Positions 12,801 to 26,006 of a stretch of DNA of 64,000 bases are shown here, piece after piece. A program made the translations under genes and the position numbers. The notes under the pieces were generated by a model. The model worked only from the letters and a program-made list of their open reading frames with translations. It ran no database searches and was not told where the DNA came from. Numbering within the stretch: the first letter of the stretch is position 1; every line of letters starts with the position of its first letter. Origin of the DNA: Brachypodius melanocephalos (taxonomy: Eukaryota; Chordata; Aves; Passeriformes; Pycnonotidae); assembly GCA_013398615.1 (NCBI GenBank), contig VZSR01001854.1, forward strand, positions 9,846,585-9,910,584, written 5' to 3'.

Positions 12801-14848
12801 GCAATCCATATATACCTGGAGTCATAATTTTTCTTCCTCCTCATTTCCTTCATTACCTAGATCAGTGAGTACAGCTGTTGGAACCCTGTAGCTAAATAGG
12901 TGAGAGCCCATCACTCTATGCTTAATTTGCTTTGGGCATCAGAAAAAAATCAACTGCTGCCTGTACCAACAATGCAGAACTTGCCAGAATATGCTTGCTT
13001 TGTTTTTTAAGTTTAAATATTTTACCAGAGAATGAACATTTGATTCCATGACTAAAGTAGGCTAGACCAGATTATGCTACACTGTACTACATCATGGACT
13101 AGTTTAAACTGATAGTCCTGATGTATAATACAGTGCTTGTTAATGAGGAAGCTTTCCCATATACTTGCATGGACTCCTAAACTCACTAAAGTACACTTGT
13201 TAAGATAGAAGTCATGCTTTTAAATTTAAGCCTAAATACTTACAAAAATTCTTATTTCTTCTTATGCTTCACCAACAAGTCTTTAAATTTATCCTAGAAT
13301 AGAGGCAAACAAAGTGGTTATTAAGCTGAGCAAAGAACATTTCCTTTCTGAAGCCATGTAATTTTGTGTAAAGGACTAGACTCAGAAGACCTCTCTGTTT
13401 AAATGCATAATACCTGTGTTTCTACTGCATACACATCTTCTTCACAGCAGAAAGCACTAGGAATTCAACATGAATGAGGAAGACTGGACCAAATTTACTG
13501 CTTTTTTCTGTATCTGGATGCTGTCATGTGACAAGGAATACTTTTAAATATGACTGGTAAAGAACAGCCTCTGACTCCTGAGTAAATGGGGAAGTGTTGA
13601 GTGCCTCTATTAGCAGCATCCCCCTCTAGGATTCCATGCACATTAAGCTTCAGAGTAGGTGAATGAAGAATGTAGGTATCTAAAAATTCCACAATGCTTG
13701 TTTTCTTACAGCTAAGTTCTTACTCAGATGTAGCTTTTGAGGAATAACTGCCAAAAGGAACAGACTTTCTGTAGCTGAATGGACTTTGTATTACAGGGTG
13801 CCATGCATCAAAGTTATTTCTCTACACTGTATTCTAGAGGAAACCAGGGAAATAATAGTGCTTTACAAGAGTAAGGAGAGAAGTTTGAAAAACAGATTTG
13901 CAAAGTATTTCAGTGAGTGGAAAGCGTGAAGAAAATGGATCAGAGTTTAATTCAAAATGTACTTAAATGGGGGGGGGGAAGGTACTGTTGCTACAGGCCT
14001 ATAAAAATCTTATTGAGCATGACACTAAATTTGATGTTAGCTGACACACCAGAACTCTGAATTAACTACTAGTGGCATATTTCGAATTCACTGTTGAGAG
14101 ACATTGATTTTTTTGTCATAAACCCCAAACAGCTATATTTTAATAGGGAATTTAGTGAAAAAAAATAAAAAGAAAGTTATTAAAAGCATATCAGTGAACA
14201 CAAGTTACAGAAGAAACAATTTCTTTTCATATTCAGATGTACGATTAAGCTATTTTTATAAAAATTTCTTTTTAATTCATCCTTGCACTAATAATACTTT
14301 AATGTAGACAGCCCTTAGTCATTGGGACTCAGTCTTCTTTCACAATCAGTGTGTTGATTTTGATAATATGAGAAGGAAAATACAATTGTTAAATAATCAG
14401 ATACCCCCCAATATTTTTTGACCTCATGCTTTTATTTCATTTCCTATCAGAAGCATTGTCTTGCATAAAATCTTTTTTTTTTAATAATGTAAAGAAAAGT
14501 TACCAACAAATAATTTCAGTAGTATTACTTTACCCTCTTCTGTCTTTGCAAGGACATTATTCCTGCCCCAGAAAGATCTTGCCTCCCAGCAGCTGGCATT
14601 TCTGTAGTACACTTGCAATATTTTGTTACTTTCTATGTAATGCTGTTTTAGCCTTAGAAAATATTAATTCCAAGAATGACTCAGAAGAAATCCTCTACCT
14701 TTTGTTAACTCATATCAGGAATGATCTAGACATTAGTACTTTTGGATTGGAGTTCTATATTTTAAAGAATAAGCTCAAAAAAAATAAAGTCATAAATTGT
14801 GGGAAACTGATTAATGAAAGTTGAATCTTTATAAGATACTCAGTTTCT

Positions 14849-14876
14849 ATTTAGTAATTTCCATTTAGTAATTTTT
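14849..14876 (+). repeat. Two-copy 14-bp tandem repeat
   Basis: The unit ATTTAGTAATTTCC is followed directly by ATTTAGTAATTTTT. This is a minor local duplication in AT-rich DNA. Confidence 0.7.
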
Positions 14877-16219
14877 TTAGCTGTTGTTAAGCTTGTTGAG
14901 GAATTTGTTTATTTAAAGGAGGGAAAGAAGAAATGGTTCAAAGTTTAGCACTTATAGTCCCTCTTTCTGAAAAAATACCATGCATACAGCAGCCAGCCTT
15001 AAGTATTTATGTCCTTATTCACCTGTATGTTTTCAACTCTCAATGTATTTCACATTCTTATTAAAGTTCTGTGTTTACAAGTTCAGCTTAATGATACCAA
15101 CATTGATTTCCCATTACCTGTGGATTAAATTCTTACAGTTTCCCTTATACATGGCATAGAACTCTGCAGAACTTTCCAAAGCAGAATAAACTTCATAAAA
15201 TAGGACTGAAAAAGAGACCTTAAATAGCCCTTGGAGTAAAGGCAGAGTGACAAAAAATAACACACAAAATTAAAATTCATGTAAGTTAGAGGGATTTGGT
15301 GGGTGACAGAAATAGTTGCACTATAACAGGTACCAAAAATCAATTAATTTTTCCTGAGATATCAAAAAATCAAGTTGTTCAAACAGCATTTAAGATTCAC
15401 AAATATAGTAGTGCTGTGGAAGAAGTCTGTCTGGCAACCAAGCTTTCAGTGGGACAGCATGGGAGATGTGTGAGGGCTCGGAATAAGAGCAAAAGGAGGA
15501 AAAAAACTGATGAAGAAAATTATCTCCATCCCAGACAAATTAAGAAATCATATCTTGAACAACAGTTCATGTCTGTGCCAACAAAGCCCAACTTGAGTAA
15601 ACCAGAACTATAAAAATCATAACTTTGCAAGTAAATATTAAATCAGTGAGCACTGGAACTAATTGGACGTTTTTATTTTACTGTACTTTTTTCTGTCTAT
15701 TCAAAACGTTGAAACACTTTGAATGTAAGGGTGATGATACTTGGTGTGTGCAAATTCACTGATGTCTAATGAGAGATCATGGCAAAGCAAAGAATTTTCA
15801 GCATTTATAATAATCCTACTTTCTTTGCTTTATTCTTAGATATATACTTGAGTCACACTTGAAGAATATAAACATCTTTAAAATCTTTTTATCCTACATG
15901 AAATTTGCTTCATGATTATCAGTGAATTAAATAACTATTTAGGGACCTGTGGGGTAATATTTAACTGAAGCATGATCATCGGAAATTCGCTTCTGTAGAA
16001 ACAGGCGGATACCTAACACACCGAAGAATGAAAATGTTTTCAGTGTTAAATTCAGTTCTAATCTTAGAAAGGAACAGTCAGCTGCATCCAGTGCTTTCAT
16101 GAGTCACAAGCTGCTGTCAAATTCTGTCATCAAAAAAAGAGAGATTATACTAGGATGAATAAATAAGACTATTGTTTGTCAATTGAAGGACTTCTACTTT
16201 GCCAAACATTGTAATACTC

Positions 16220-16675
16220 GAGAAGTATTGGACCCCGTTTTGGTCATCACATTTTGGAAAATAATGAAATAGATATATCTCAGTGGATGTCAGTATAACT
16301 GTGTTATTATAAGTCTAGAGTATTGGGTTGGTGGGGACAATTGTAAAGAACAGGGAAAAGGACTGGAGAAAGCAATCCAAAAGAGATATGATGGTAGTCT
16401 TCTGTTAGTTGAAGTTTTTTTTTAAAGCCAAGGACAGTAATCAGCTCTCAAGATCTTTGGGACAAAAGTAATTGCAGCAATAGAATGTTAGATATTATGT
16501 TAGATATACAGGAAAATGTCAGAGACTATTAAGTGTTCAAAAAGACTATTTAAAGATTACAGTGTCTTTATGAGAAATTTCAAAGACCACGCTACATCCA
16601 GATTTATCAGAGATGACCTTGGTATGATTAATCTTGCTTTAGGGTACAGATGATATAATAGAATCTTTGGTGCAC
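16220..16675 (+). mobile_element. Very old CR1 3' end
   Basis: Ordered matches to the CR1 3' region remain visible: 'tattggaccccgttttgg' near 16227, 'aaaaggactggag' near 16357, and 'gatatgatggtagtcttc' near 16385. A later block, 'tttatcagagatgacctt' near 16602, is followed by the 'agatgat' of the terminal segment. Many small indels separate them, so the copy is old. The terminal tail repeats are weak. The boundary is approximate. Confidence 0.7.
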
Positions 16676-17040
16676 TGTTCAATCAGATTCTTAATGAGAC
16701 AGGCAAGGTGATGGGGAAAAAGAAAATGGAGAAACTACCAGAAACATTAGGTTAAATATCCATGGGATAAACATTATCTTTGCCTCTGTGCCTAAGCCTG
16801 TAGAATTGAGTCCCTGTTGTACATTTCTTCCAATGTATGAATCACTAGTTTCACAAGATTCAACACGAAAAGGTGTAACACACAAACTGTAAACATTGGA
16901 ATCAAACATATAGGTGTAGTTATATCCTTGGTGACCATAACAGGTCAAGATGGTGAGGGAATACATTTGAAACACTGAAAAAAAATCCAGACTTCCTCTA
17001 TCAAACAAGCCCTGAATAACAAACAGGAAAGGGAAAGGGG

Positions 17041-17097
17041 GTTTTTGTTGTTGTTTTTGTTTGTTTTTTGTTGTTTTTTTGTTTTTTTTTTTTTTTT
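17041..17097 (+). repeat. (GTTT)n-like and poly(T) tract
   Basis: Irregular GTTTTTGTTG units lead into about 17 T. It could be the reverse of an A-rich tail, but no recognisable element lies next to it on the minus strand. Confidence 0.8.
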
Positions 17098-18137
17098 CCC
17101 CAGGCTATGCTGATATATTATAATATATGATATAAAATGCCTTCTTGACTAGATTGAATTTGTTAGGGTCTCTTAATTATTTTACCCTACTAAATAAGTA
17201 ACATCAGGAAGCGCAAAACTGAAGTGATTTAAAACTTCTTCTCCTGACCTGTTTTTTTTTCCTCTTCAACTTATTCAGCACTTACCTTACAGCTGCCAGA
17301 AGAAGTAGTTCTGTGCTGGATTTCAATATGGAGCAAATACAAAAGCTCCATCTGCCTTTCCAAACTCAAACACTTTAACATTCCTCTTGTTCCAATATTT
17401 AGCCAGACTCAGAAGGTAGATTAGGAAAAGCTGACTGAGCTAAACCGTATTGAAACAGAGATTGTACAGATTGGCTGTCTGCAGCACTATCATCACCATT
17501 CTGTCTGCTGTACTAAAGACATCTACATCTTGATAGAAACAAAAGTCTTGCAAAGGGGTTTAGCCAGAAATATGCAAAGTATTAGGCTAGAAGGGAAGAA
17601 AAACTTCATACCAATGTTTACATTTTTGAAATATAGTGTAAAATAAGGGGTTATTTTATATTTAATGTCCATAGAAGGTGACATTTTTTTTTTTTTCATA
17701 TTTTATTGTGCAGAGAGTGAAAGCTCTCTGCAGCTTTCATTGATTTTTGATCTTACTTTCTAGTCACCCAGCATTTTGGGAAGTGAGTCACTTCCTAACA
17801 GGCCTACTAGAAGGTTTCTTTGTGACAGCCAGATCTGTTTTTCTGCCTCCGTACTGGTGGAATACAATGTATGAATACTTGGACCTGCAAATCTAGAGGT
17901 TTAGAACATCGGTTTCAAAGTCCTATCCATTGCCTGTTCTCTGTTTTTGTACTGTTCAATACATTACTGAATAGCACAATTTAGAGAAAAAAAAAATCTC
18001 AGTGGATATGTAATCTTAAATGTTTGTCTACCTGTTTTCTGTATTAGCTAAAATAGGAAGAACAAAGCAATAAATTATGCCACCATAAACAAGTACACAA
18101 TATTTTTTCTTAGTTTTCAGATTTTACAATTCATTCT

Positions 18138-18237
18138 NNNNNNNNNNNNNNNNNNNNNNNNNNNNNNNNNNNNNNNNNNNNNNNNNNNNNNNNNNNNNNN
18201 NNNNNNNNNNNNNNNNNNNNNNNNNNNNNNNNNNNNN
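18138..18237. other. Assembly gap of 100 N
   Basis: There are exactly 100 N. The fixed size indicates a placeholder of unknown true length. The 63-codon frame spanning it is an artefact. Confidence 0.99.
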
Positions 18238-19867
18238 AATTTTGGCTGTGCTTCCAATGATGCAGGTAGTATGGACACATCTTTGGACTACTGGACTTTC
18301 AGTCAGGAAGCACACCTATGTCTGTTTGGTCTGGATTGATTTTCACTCTAAAGTATGACCAAATCAACACCACTGGTTCTTCTGCAAGCAGCATCTTTCA
18401 ACCTAAAATGACCACTCTTTTTCTGAAGTGTTTGTCCATTGCTATTTAGTAGACAGCAATGGAACTGAGATTCTCAGAATAATTCTAAGAATGTTTGCAT
18501 GTCTTATTTTTTTTTTTTTTTTGATTCTGGTGGTACAGAATTATCAGAAGGGGCCTTATTTCAATTGTAACAGGAGCAGGAGATGATGAGTTCCTAGAAA
18601 GACCTAACCCTGCATTTAGACAGGAAGGAGCTGATGTCTAATGTTATCCCTCACCACAGACACACCAGTGTTAAGAAGTTATTATGTGTATTAATTACAA
18701 TAGCACAGAATATTTTAGAAAGGCAATCGGTAGATTTGCATATGATCCTTTCTACATGATGGGACAGACAGAGGTGCAAGCAAAGTGCACTTAGAGGAAA
18801 TGATCTTGTTTCTCACTTATTCACATCAGTTAAACTGCTTTATTATTGCTTTAATAACCATGATATTTTGAATGAATGTTCATTTAGGCTTTTAACTAGG
18901 GACACTGCTGTGTTTCTTTTCCCTAACATTTTCCTGTTCAAATGTCTGCTATTTGTCCAAAGCATCTTTACTCTGCATGCAGTTTGTTTTGAAATGCAAG
19001 ATGCCTAACCCCAATTATCAGTATTTGACAATCTGGTGTATCATTAGGTGCCTTTTATGGATTAACTTAAATACTTGTTGTAGAATTTCTTACTCTTCTA
19101 ATCATAGGTTCTGCAATTTTATTTTTAGATATCATTAAAAAGTCCAATATGTCCCTTACTTTTCCAATAATTAAAAATTATCCATAGCTTTATGTGATAC
19201 AGAGCAAGTTTTGTTTCAGTGGATATTCATGCTGTTAACTAGTTTCCTACCATTTCTTAGCAAACCTTGGAGCTGTAATTTCACTTCTCTCTATTCAGTT
19301 GTGATGCTGGTGAGGAGATTTGGAGAGTGTTAGAGAAACAGAAAAGCATACAAGGCTGAGGAAGATGATATTGCAAGAGTTAACTGTAATGTCTGAAACA
19401 ATCTCATGTAGGGGAGATTGTGAACCAACCAACCAAAATTGCTATCATCCACCTTCCCACCCCCCTCATTTTGTTTCAAGGCTACAGATGGCAATTGAGG
19501 GTAGAGTTTGCATTTCCCCTCAGGAGTAAGAAATGTGTGGGACACGTTAGTGGAGATAAAAAATGCGGGAAAAAGACCTTGAAGTAGAGTCACATGTTGT
19601 GCAGCAATATTACAAGAGGTTCAGTAAAATGCTATGATCCCAGCTTTGCAGGTGCTTGCACACAGACATACAAGCCTCTGAGGGCAGAGATTTACTCCTG
19701 TTGCTGGTACGCACCCACTCCAGCTGTCCAGGATTCCCCTGGCTCCAGTGGATGAACCCATTGAATCCTCACGCCCAGAAATGTGCAGGTGCTCTCATAC
19801 ACATACCTGCTTTCCCTAATATCCCTTAAGTCCGGTGCAACCCCACACTGCTTTTGCCCTGCACCCC

Positions 19868-20495
19868 TGTCCTAGGGTGACTTTATGATGCTTGTATCCC
19901 CAATTGTCTGTTCTGTGTGTGCTGTATGTTGAGTTCTGTGCCTTTAAGGCTGATTCTGGGAGCGAAGCAGGGAAAGAAGAAGAGGAAACAGCATTCACTC
20001 CTCTGTATTTTTCCTCCAGTGTGTGTTTGGCTGAGGCTCGGACAGACTGTGGCACAGAGATCTGCTTTGCTCCTAGTTAGTTTAGCTAGCTGAGGCAGAG
20101 AAACTTCCTGGACTGTTTTTTTTTTTTTTCCTTTTCTTGGGACTGTTTAAACCTGCCGTGGACTGAAAAACCCAGAGGAGCACGAGGAGCTCACCCTTGC
20201 AGCCCACCAGCGCCTGGACCTCTGGAGAGATGAATGAGGGACTGACAAAGTCCAGCTACACCCACGGCAAGGACTTTCTCAATTTGCCATTTGACTCCAG
20301 AACAAGAGATTTTATTGTTACATATTATTAATTCTTAGTGCTTGTGGGCACTTTGTTTATTGAATAAATAGTTTTTCCCACTTTTCTCTGAGTAAGTTCT
20401 TTCCTGGACCAGCTGGAGGGAGGGGCCGTTTGGGTCTGCTTCCCAGAGGGGCCCTATTCGGGGGTTTTCTCCCAAATTTGCCCTAAACCAGGATA
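19868..20495 (+). mobile_element. Solo LTR of an endogenous retrovirus
   Basis: The 628-bp unit starts TGTCCTAGGG and ends CCAGGATA, where a standard LTR would end CA; the last dinucleotide appears mutated from CA to TA. It resembles avian ERV LTRs as I remember them, with a GTGCCTTTAAGG block near 19938 and a TTGAATAAATAG polyadenylation signal near 20359. It then has a short U5-like segment. Perfect 5-bp repeats flank it. No gag, pol or env sequence is attached, so it arose by LTR-LTR recombination or is a solo copy. Confidence 0.8.
20361..20366 (+). promoter_or_regulatory. Polyadenylation signal AATAAA in the LTR
   Basis: AATAAA lies about 130 bases before the 3' end of the solo LTR, where the R/U5 border of a retroviral LTR is expected. 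Confidence 0.6.
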
Positions 20496-20500
20496 ACCCC

Positions 20501-20694
20501 ATCATACATCTCACCCCTAGACAGAGGCACCCCTTAGTCCAAGAGGTGATGGATAGCTGCTCCCCACAGGAGCTGCTCCCCACAACCCACAGGATGTGTT
20601 ACATGGCCTGTAGCTCTACTGTAACAGCTCAGGGAGGGGCCTGGAACTCCTGGTGTTTCTCAGGAATCCTTCTTTTGTGTTGCCACCTGCAATG
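20501..20694. other. C-rich spacer between two LTRs
   Basis: With the solo LTR removed, this stretch joins directly to about 19640-19867, which has similar C-rich composition. Together they may be one older element into which the LTR inserted. I do not recognise it. Confidence 0.35.
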
Positions 20695-21723
20695 TGTTGT
20701 CACAGTGAGGATATCTACGACAAACCTCTAGGTCCCCTGACTTCAGGGCAGAGAGTGGCGAGAAAATAATTAGGAGCAGGAATGATGGTTGGCACTAGAA
20801 AAAGAACACTTTAATAATGGATAAAAGAAAATGGAGACGGGGTCCAAAACTGTGTGCAGTATCCAGGAGGACTTCACGGGGGTAACCAACCAAAAATCAG
20901 AACAGTGCAGCATACAGCAATGTATATAATCTTAGGAAGGAACATTCTAGCAACATAACCATATGAGGAACCCAACTAGCCAGTAGGGGAGCAGAACTTA
21001 GAATAATTAACATAATGACTGTAAGGTGTTCTGGGCAGAGGTTTCTAACTCGACCTAACTTAAAGGAAGGATACCCATTGGCCTTGAATTTATTCTTGAT
21101 GCATTGTAAGCAAGATCTGGATGGCCTTTGGCCCCCGCTGGCTCAACTCCCACAACTGTAGTGCTTCTCTGGGCTTCTGCAGATGGGCCTTTGCTGGGCT
21201 GAGGGTCCCTGTGTTGGCCCAAGGGAGTCTCCCACCCAGAGATGGTTTAGGCCAACTCCTCCCTCTGTTGTGTCTCTATGTTGGAATCCTAAAAACTTAG
21301 AGTTTGGGGTTTTAGTGTATAGTAATACATATGAATCAAGATGCAGGATTTTGGGTGTTGTCCTTGTCCTTCTTCTTTGCCTTCTTCTTACTTCTTCTTC
21401 ATGGGTTTGGGTGGTTTTCTCTAATTGGGTGAAAAGGGTCCACATTGGTCTCACCATGGTATTGGGTAATTTTCTCTTAAATGGCCTTGGTAAAAGTTAG
21501 AAGCCCTCCATTTCGTCTTGTTTCTTTTACTGGCAAGTTGGAGCTCATGCTTCGTGAACCTGTAAATACTGTAAATAGATAAGATATAATGAACATTCCA
21601 AGACCAAACTCGAGCTTGGCGTTTCCCAAGTATTATTTATCCTGACCTTGGCAGAGAGAAAAAGAAGCCGAAAGTGTAACATCTCTAGGCTCCTTCGGGG
21701 GTGTCCAGAGAAGACTCATCACA
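20695..21723 (-). mobile_element. LTR of an endogenous retrovirus, minus strand
   Basis: Read on the minus strand, this has LTR-like order: a TG-initial U3, a polyadenylation-like ATTAAA (plus 20810-20815), then a GTTCTTTTTCTAG segment and a U5 ending in TGACAACA. The start is uncertain: TGTTACACTTTCGG at 21681 or TGTGATGAGTC at 21723 both give TG. I found no convincing target-site duplication. It resembles avian ERV LTRs as I remember them. Open frames of 104-105 codons on both strands here are by-products. No attached internal region is recognised. Confidence 0.6.
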
Positions 21724-24700
21724 TAGCCAGGTAGACACAGACTTGTATTTGTGCAGTTTAAAGGGTACAATTGAATCTTCTCTTTGACATGCTAAAAATC
21801 AGTAAGAGAAAATATATTTGCCACTTGTTCCATGTATCCATCATGAATATAATGAGAAAAAGGAATACCTAAGATTTACCATGGAATTTTTAAAAGAAGT
21901 TTAGGGCCTTGACTTTTTAACTTGATTATGTTTTTAGTAGGATTTTCTTCCTTGTCATGTTGGTCTTTAATTCCATTAGCCATGCATTTGACACAATATT
22001 TGGTTATTTTTCAAGTTTTCTTGGGTAGAATGGAAAAGAGAAAAAGACAACAATGGCATAATGCTTGCAAAAACAGAATTGAATTTTTCAGGGATTAAAA
22101 TGAAATTTCAGCTTTTTCAACTTTTTAGTTGTCATGAAATCAGTTTGATAATGGGTTACAAAACATAGTCTTGTCTTTGACTTACACTTAAAGACAAAAT
22201 GACTCCTTTATATGGTATACACATGCCAGCCATATGCTCTCCATGTTATCTCTCACTCAAATGCAATCCTATTAAGCATCATTGAAATGGCTTGACACCA
22301 TTTATCTGTATATGTGCTTCAAAAAATTTTTCTTTTTATGTTGAAGGTAAAAAATTAATTCCTGCCTTTTTATTTTTTTTCCCAGTGTGAACTGGGCTTA
22401 GTAGGTTTTGAATGCTCTTAGACTGAGATGAAAGAAGGTTGTTGAAAATCTTTTCGTAGCTGAATTTATTTTGCCTGAGTAGTGTGAATTATCTTCTGAA
22501 GCTAGAAATATGGTTCTACAGTTTTTAACACTAGATTAGCAAGTTTGCTGCAACCAAAACAGTGTCTTCAAATAATCTTCAAAAGTATACTTAACAATAT
22601 CATTCACACTACTTTAAATTCATATATTTCAATAGAAAAACAGCTAGAGATTCCTTTATGATGTGCTTTACAAGAGTTACCCTTTTCTCCTTTAAAGGAG
22701 AAGCAGAAGAATTTCTGTTTCATATGTCTACAAAAACACACTGCATTATATCCTGAACGGCAAAAAATAGACTTTTTCCCCCTACACTTATAACACACTC
22801 ACATAATTTCCCTTCTGATTGTTCATCTACACAGCATCCTAGCAAAATGCTCTTAAGTCAGTGGATCACAATATATTTGATTACAAATGCAGGAACTTAG
22901 TTGAGAATTCAACATCCTTCCATTTTGAAAATGAATTATTAGAATGACTGGATTGAGGCACATTATGAAGATAGAGGAGTCTCAGAGAAGTCACCTTTAT
23001 CAAGAAAGACAGAAAATAATTGCAGTCTGAGCCCCAGTTTCACAAATTAATGGCTTTTCTGCTGAGGCTTCACAGGCTAGCTAATCTTATGTTTAACAAC
23101 ACATTCTTCAGGGCATATCCCTGTGCCTTTTCTGAACAAGGACCACTTATGAGTTTATAATACTGCAATTAATTCAATGGCCACTCAGTCAGAAATGAAA
23201 CTTAACAATCAGTGATTATAAAATAGGTAGAATTTGCATGTTTTGGATTTGTCAAACCCTCAGCTTTCTTTCTAGATGAACATCATGTCTTATTTAAACC
23301 TCTCTGAACAGGTACATTTAATACTGCTGAAGTTCCTCCTGGTCAGTAAATCTCCACAGCCTCATGTACAGCTTAAGTAGCAAAAGTCATTAATTAAGTG
23401 AATGTAGGTACTGTACTAATGATAAATGACAGGACTGATGTAAAAGATATGTAAGAAGTTTCTCCCCATTCTAACAATGATTTTTTCCCCCAGATAAATT
23501 ATTCAGAAAAAAAATCACTTTAGATACAACCTTCATGTAATTACAAGGAAATAATTAATCCTCAGTCACAAAATTAGTGTGACTTGTCCATTTAGACTTC
23601 TTAGAACAACCAGTAGTTATATTTGATAGGTTGGAGGTCTTTGTTTTGTTTTCAGTGTGATATACTGACATTTTGTAGTCAGCGGACTTGTTAGCACTCT
23701 TGAGGATACTGGTCAAATTGTAACAAATGTCTACCAAATTGCTTTGTTTATCTTTTCAACTACCCCCACTTATTTTAGGAAGAGATACCTGAAGTATATC
23801 ACCATTCAGCAATGGGTCCAGTAATAAACTACTTTTAGCCAGAAATAGTAGACTTTGTTGGATCATAAGGGGGTGCTTTGGAAATAAAAATGCAAATAAA
23901 AGAAAAAAAAAAGTTCTAACAAAGGAGAAAGCTACCACTCTGATACAGAATCTTAAAAGCAGTCAGTAACAATCTCAAAAAAACCCCAAACAAGCTGAGC
24001 TTAATAAGATCCATAATATATCTGGAAAAGGAGCAGTTTGTATTTTTTTATTATGTGAAATGCAACTGAAAAACAAAATAAAATAAGCAAGAAACCAGCT
24101 CAGCCGCTTTACTTGCCCCAGGGGTGAAAATGTCATGTCCCTGCAGCCCAGTGGGGTCTGGGAAATAAACAATATCTCCAGGCCACGGTCACACTTTAAA
24201 TACCCAGTATATACGCTCTTTAAGAAAATATTTCCACCAGGGGCAAACAGTATGTTTCTGAGTCCTGTGCCTTGCAAACTTAGTTTATCTGTTTATGTTT
24301 TATTTTCTCTTTTTTCCAGGTTATTATTTTCAGAGCTTATTTCATGGACCTGTCTACTGGGTGAAGTTTAAGCTGCCGCCAGCTGCCAAATATTTGGCTA
24401 TAATTTTGATTGGCTTCAGAAAACACTTCAAATTGACTCCCCCTTAAGCTGTTAGTACACTTCTTCCTAGACTTCTGCACTTCAGTAACCTCTGCATCTT
24501 TGGGATGTTTGCATATCTCGCTTGATGAATCTCTTCAAGACTATGCTTCTATTGTTTCTGGGTTCCTTATCTATCACCCCTTCCTCCTGACACTTGTTTC
24601 TTCAGGCATGCCTGTGCTGCCATGCAAGAGTGTTTAAAAAAAAAAATCAAGCAGTGACACAACCACTCACTCATGCAGCTGATCTCTTACTGATGTTCTG

Positions 24701-25979
24701 TTCAGTCATTACTGCCAAATGTCCTGTAGCACCACAGAAATTGATGGCTGTCATCCCTTAAGATTGAGGCACCATCATGAGCAGGGCCATTATTCTGTTT
24801 TCTAATCACTGTGCAATGATTACTTCTTGCTGCAGACAGCTGATATATCATTGTCTGGGATGTACTGCATGGATGTTCTCAGCGATTGGCATCTCTGTCT
24901 TAGATGTAATTTGCTAAGGGACTAATGGCAGAAAACCTTACTAGTCTAGTTAAAATTATCCACTCTGATAGAGTTGATACCAAGAAAATGTATAATTCTG
25001 TCTTTATGTAATTTTCTTACATCTTGAGGATATTTGGGGAAATCTACTTTGCAGCATTTTCAGCATGAATATTTAATGAGGTCTACCTGGGAGGTGAAGG
25101 TCCTTCATCATTCAAACATTTTTTCTAGTAACTTGATGATATGAAGAGGCTTAGGGAGCTCCAGAGGAAACAAACTTCTTTCTCAGGCTATCAGGCAGTA
25201 AGACTTCCTATGTGAATCAAAGGACAAAGGAAGTTTATGGCAATAAGTGACACCAAACACATAGGCTGTTTATCCTGCCCATTGTCTTGTGTATATCTGT
25301 AGAAGTGCTTCACTGTTTAGTGACTTCTTCTCTGTCTTGCTGATATGAAATTTTGTCTTACCAATATACAGGTATTATTTTACTGATATTCAGGTACTCT
25401 TTCCCTTTTTTGGCTATTTATGTAGTGTCTAATACATAGCAATCCATATCCTATAGCAAGGTCTTATGATGTCGGAATACAAAATAAACATTAAATTGTT
25501 ATTTTTAGGGTCAAAATCTGCTAATGAATCCATTATCTATTTGATTTTCTTGTACATGCACCAGAAGAAATGCATACACATGAAAAGAGAATGAGTAATC
25601 AAATGATATCTCAGCATCAGAAAGAGCATGTAGAATTTGTCTGTGGGTGGGATATTGCAAGGTTTTAACCCTCAGTTTCTACAAATGCGATCTGTAAATA
25701 GCTGAAACAGTTAAAAGAAAAATAACAGCCAAAAGGAGAATAAATATAATTTTGCATCAAGACTTTCATACCAAGGAATTCATCATCCTAACCAAAGATT
25801 CATATAATTACATTTTTATAAGCTTGCACATTTCTACACATTACTTATTTGAAATGCTGCAGTTTTTCTCATAGTTGTCTATTTGTTAAACCTGATCATC
25901 ATCATTGATGGACGTGTTTTAAATCACATTGAAAGACTAGAAGGGTCAGAATTATATAAAATTGTCTTGCTACCCATTC

Positions 25980-26006
25980 TTTTTTTTTTCTTTTTTTTTT
26001 TTTTTC
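25980..26006 (+). repeat. Poly(T) tract
   Basis: About 26 T with a single C interruption. Confidence 0.85.

Larger units (their letters stand above)
3467..16219. other. AT-rich unique sequence without supported genes
   Basis: This 12.7-kb stretch is mostly unique AT-rich DNA. I found no reading frame with a recognisable domain. A richer island lies at about 4925-5290, G/T-rich tracts at 9331-9381 and 9768-9800, a poly(T) at about 10798-10812, a G9 run at 13971-13979, and a two-unit 14-bp repeat at 14849-14876. A short segment at 12121-12205 resembles part of the LTR at 1645-2206. Confidence 0.6.
16676..19640. other. AT-rich unique sequence with T-rich tracts and a gap
   Basis: No gene is supported. 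It contains a G/T-rich poly(T) tract at 17041-17097, poly(T) runs at about 17684-17696 and 18508-18522, and an assembly gap at 18138-18237. Confidence 0.6.
19863..20500 (+). repeat. Target-site duplication ACCCC flanking a solo LTR
   Basis: ACCCC occurs directly before the LTR (19863-19867) and directly after it (20496-20500). A 5-bp duplication is what class III (ERVL-like) avian ERVs commonly make. Confidence 0.65.

Noticed and set aside
17041..17097. Tail of a minus-strand retroposon
   Set aside because: No element body is recognisable at 17098 onward, so it is reported as a simple repeat only.
18124..18315. Open frame across the N gap
   Set aside because: It contains 34 unknown residues from the 100-N gap.
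21143..21500. 104- and 105-codon frames on opposite strands as genes
   Set aside because: They overlap within the LTR at 20695-21723 and have no domain.
24303..24372. Possible exon after a TTTTTTCCAG acceptor
   Set aside because: No strong donor follows within the open stretch and the peptide is not recognised. The acceptor alone is weak evidence.
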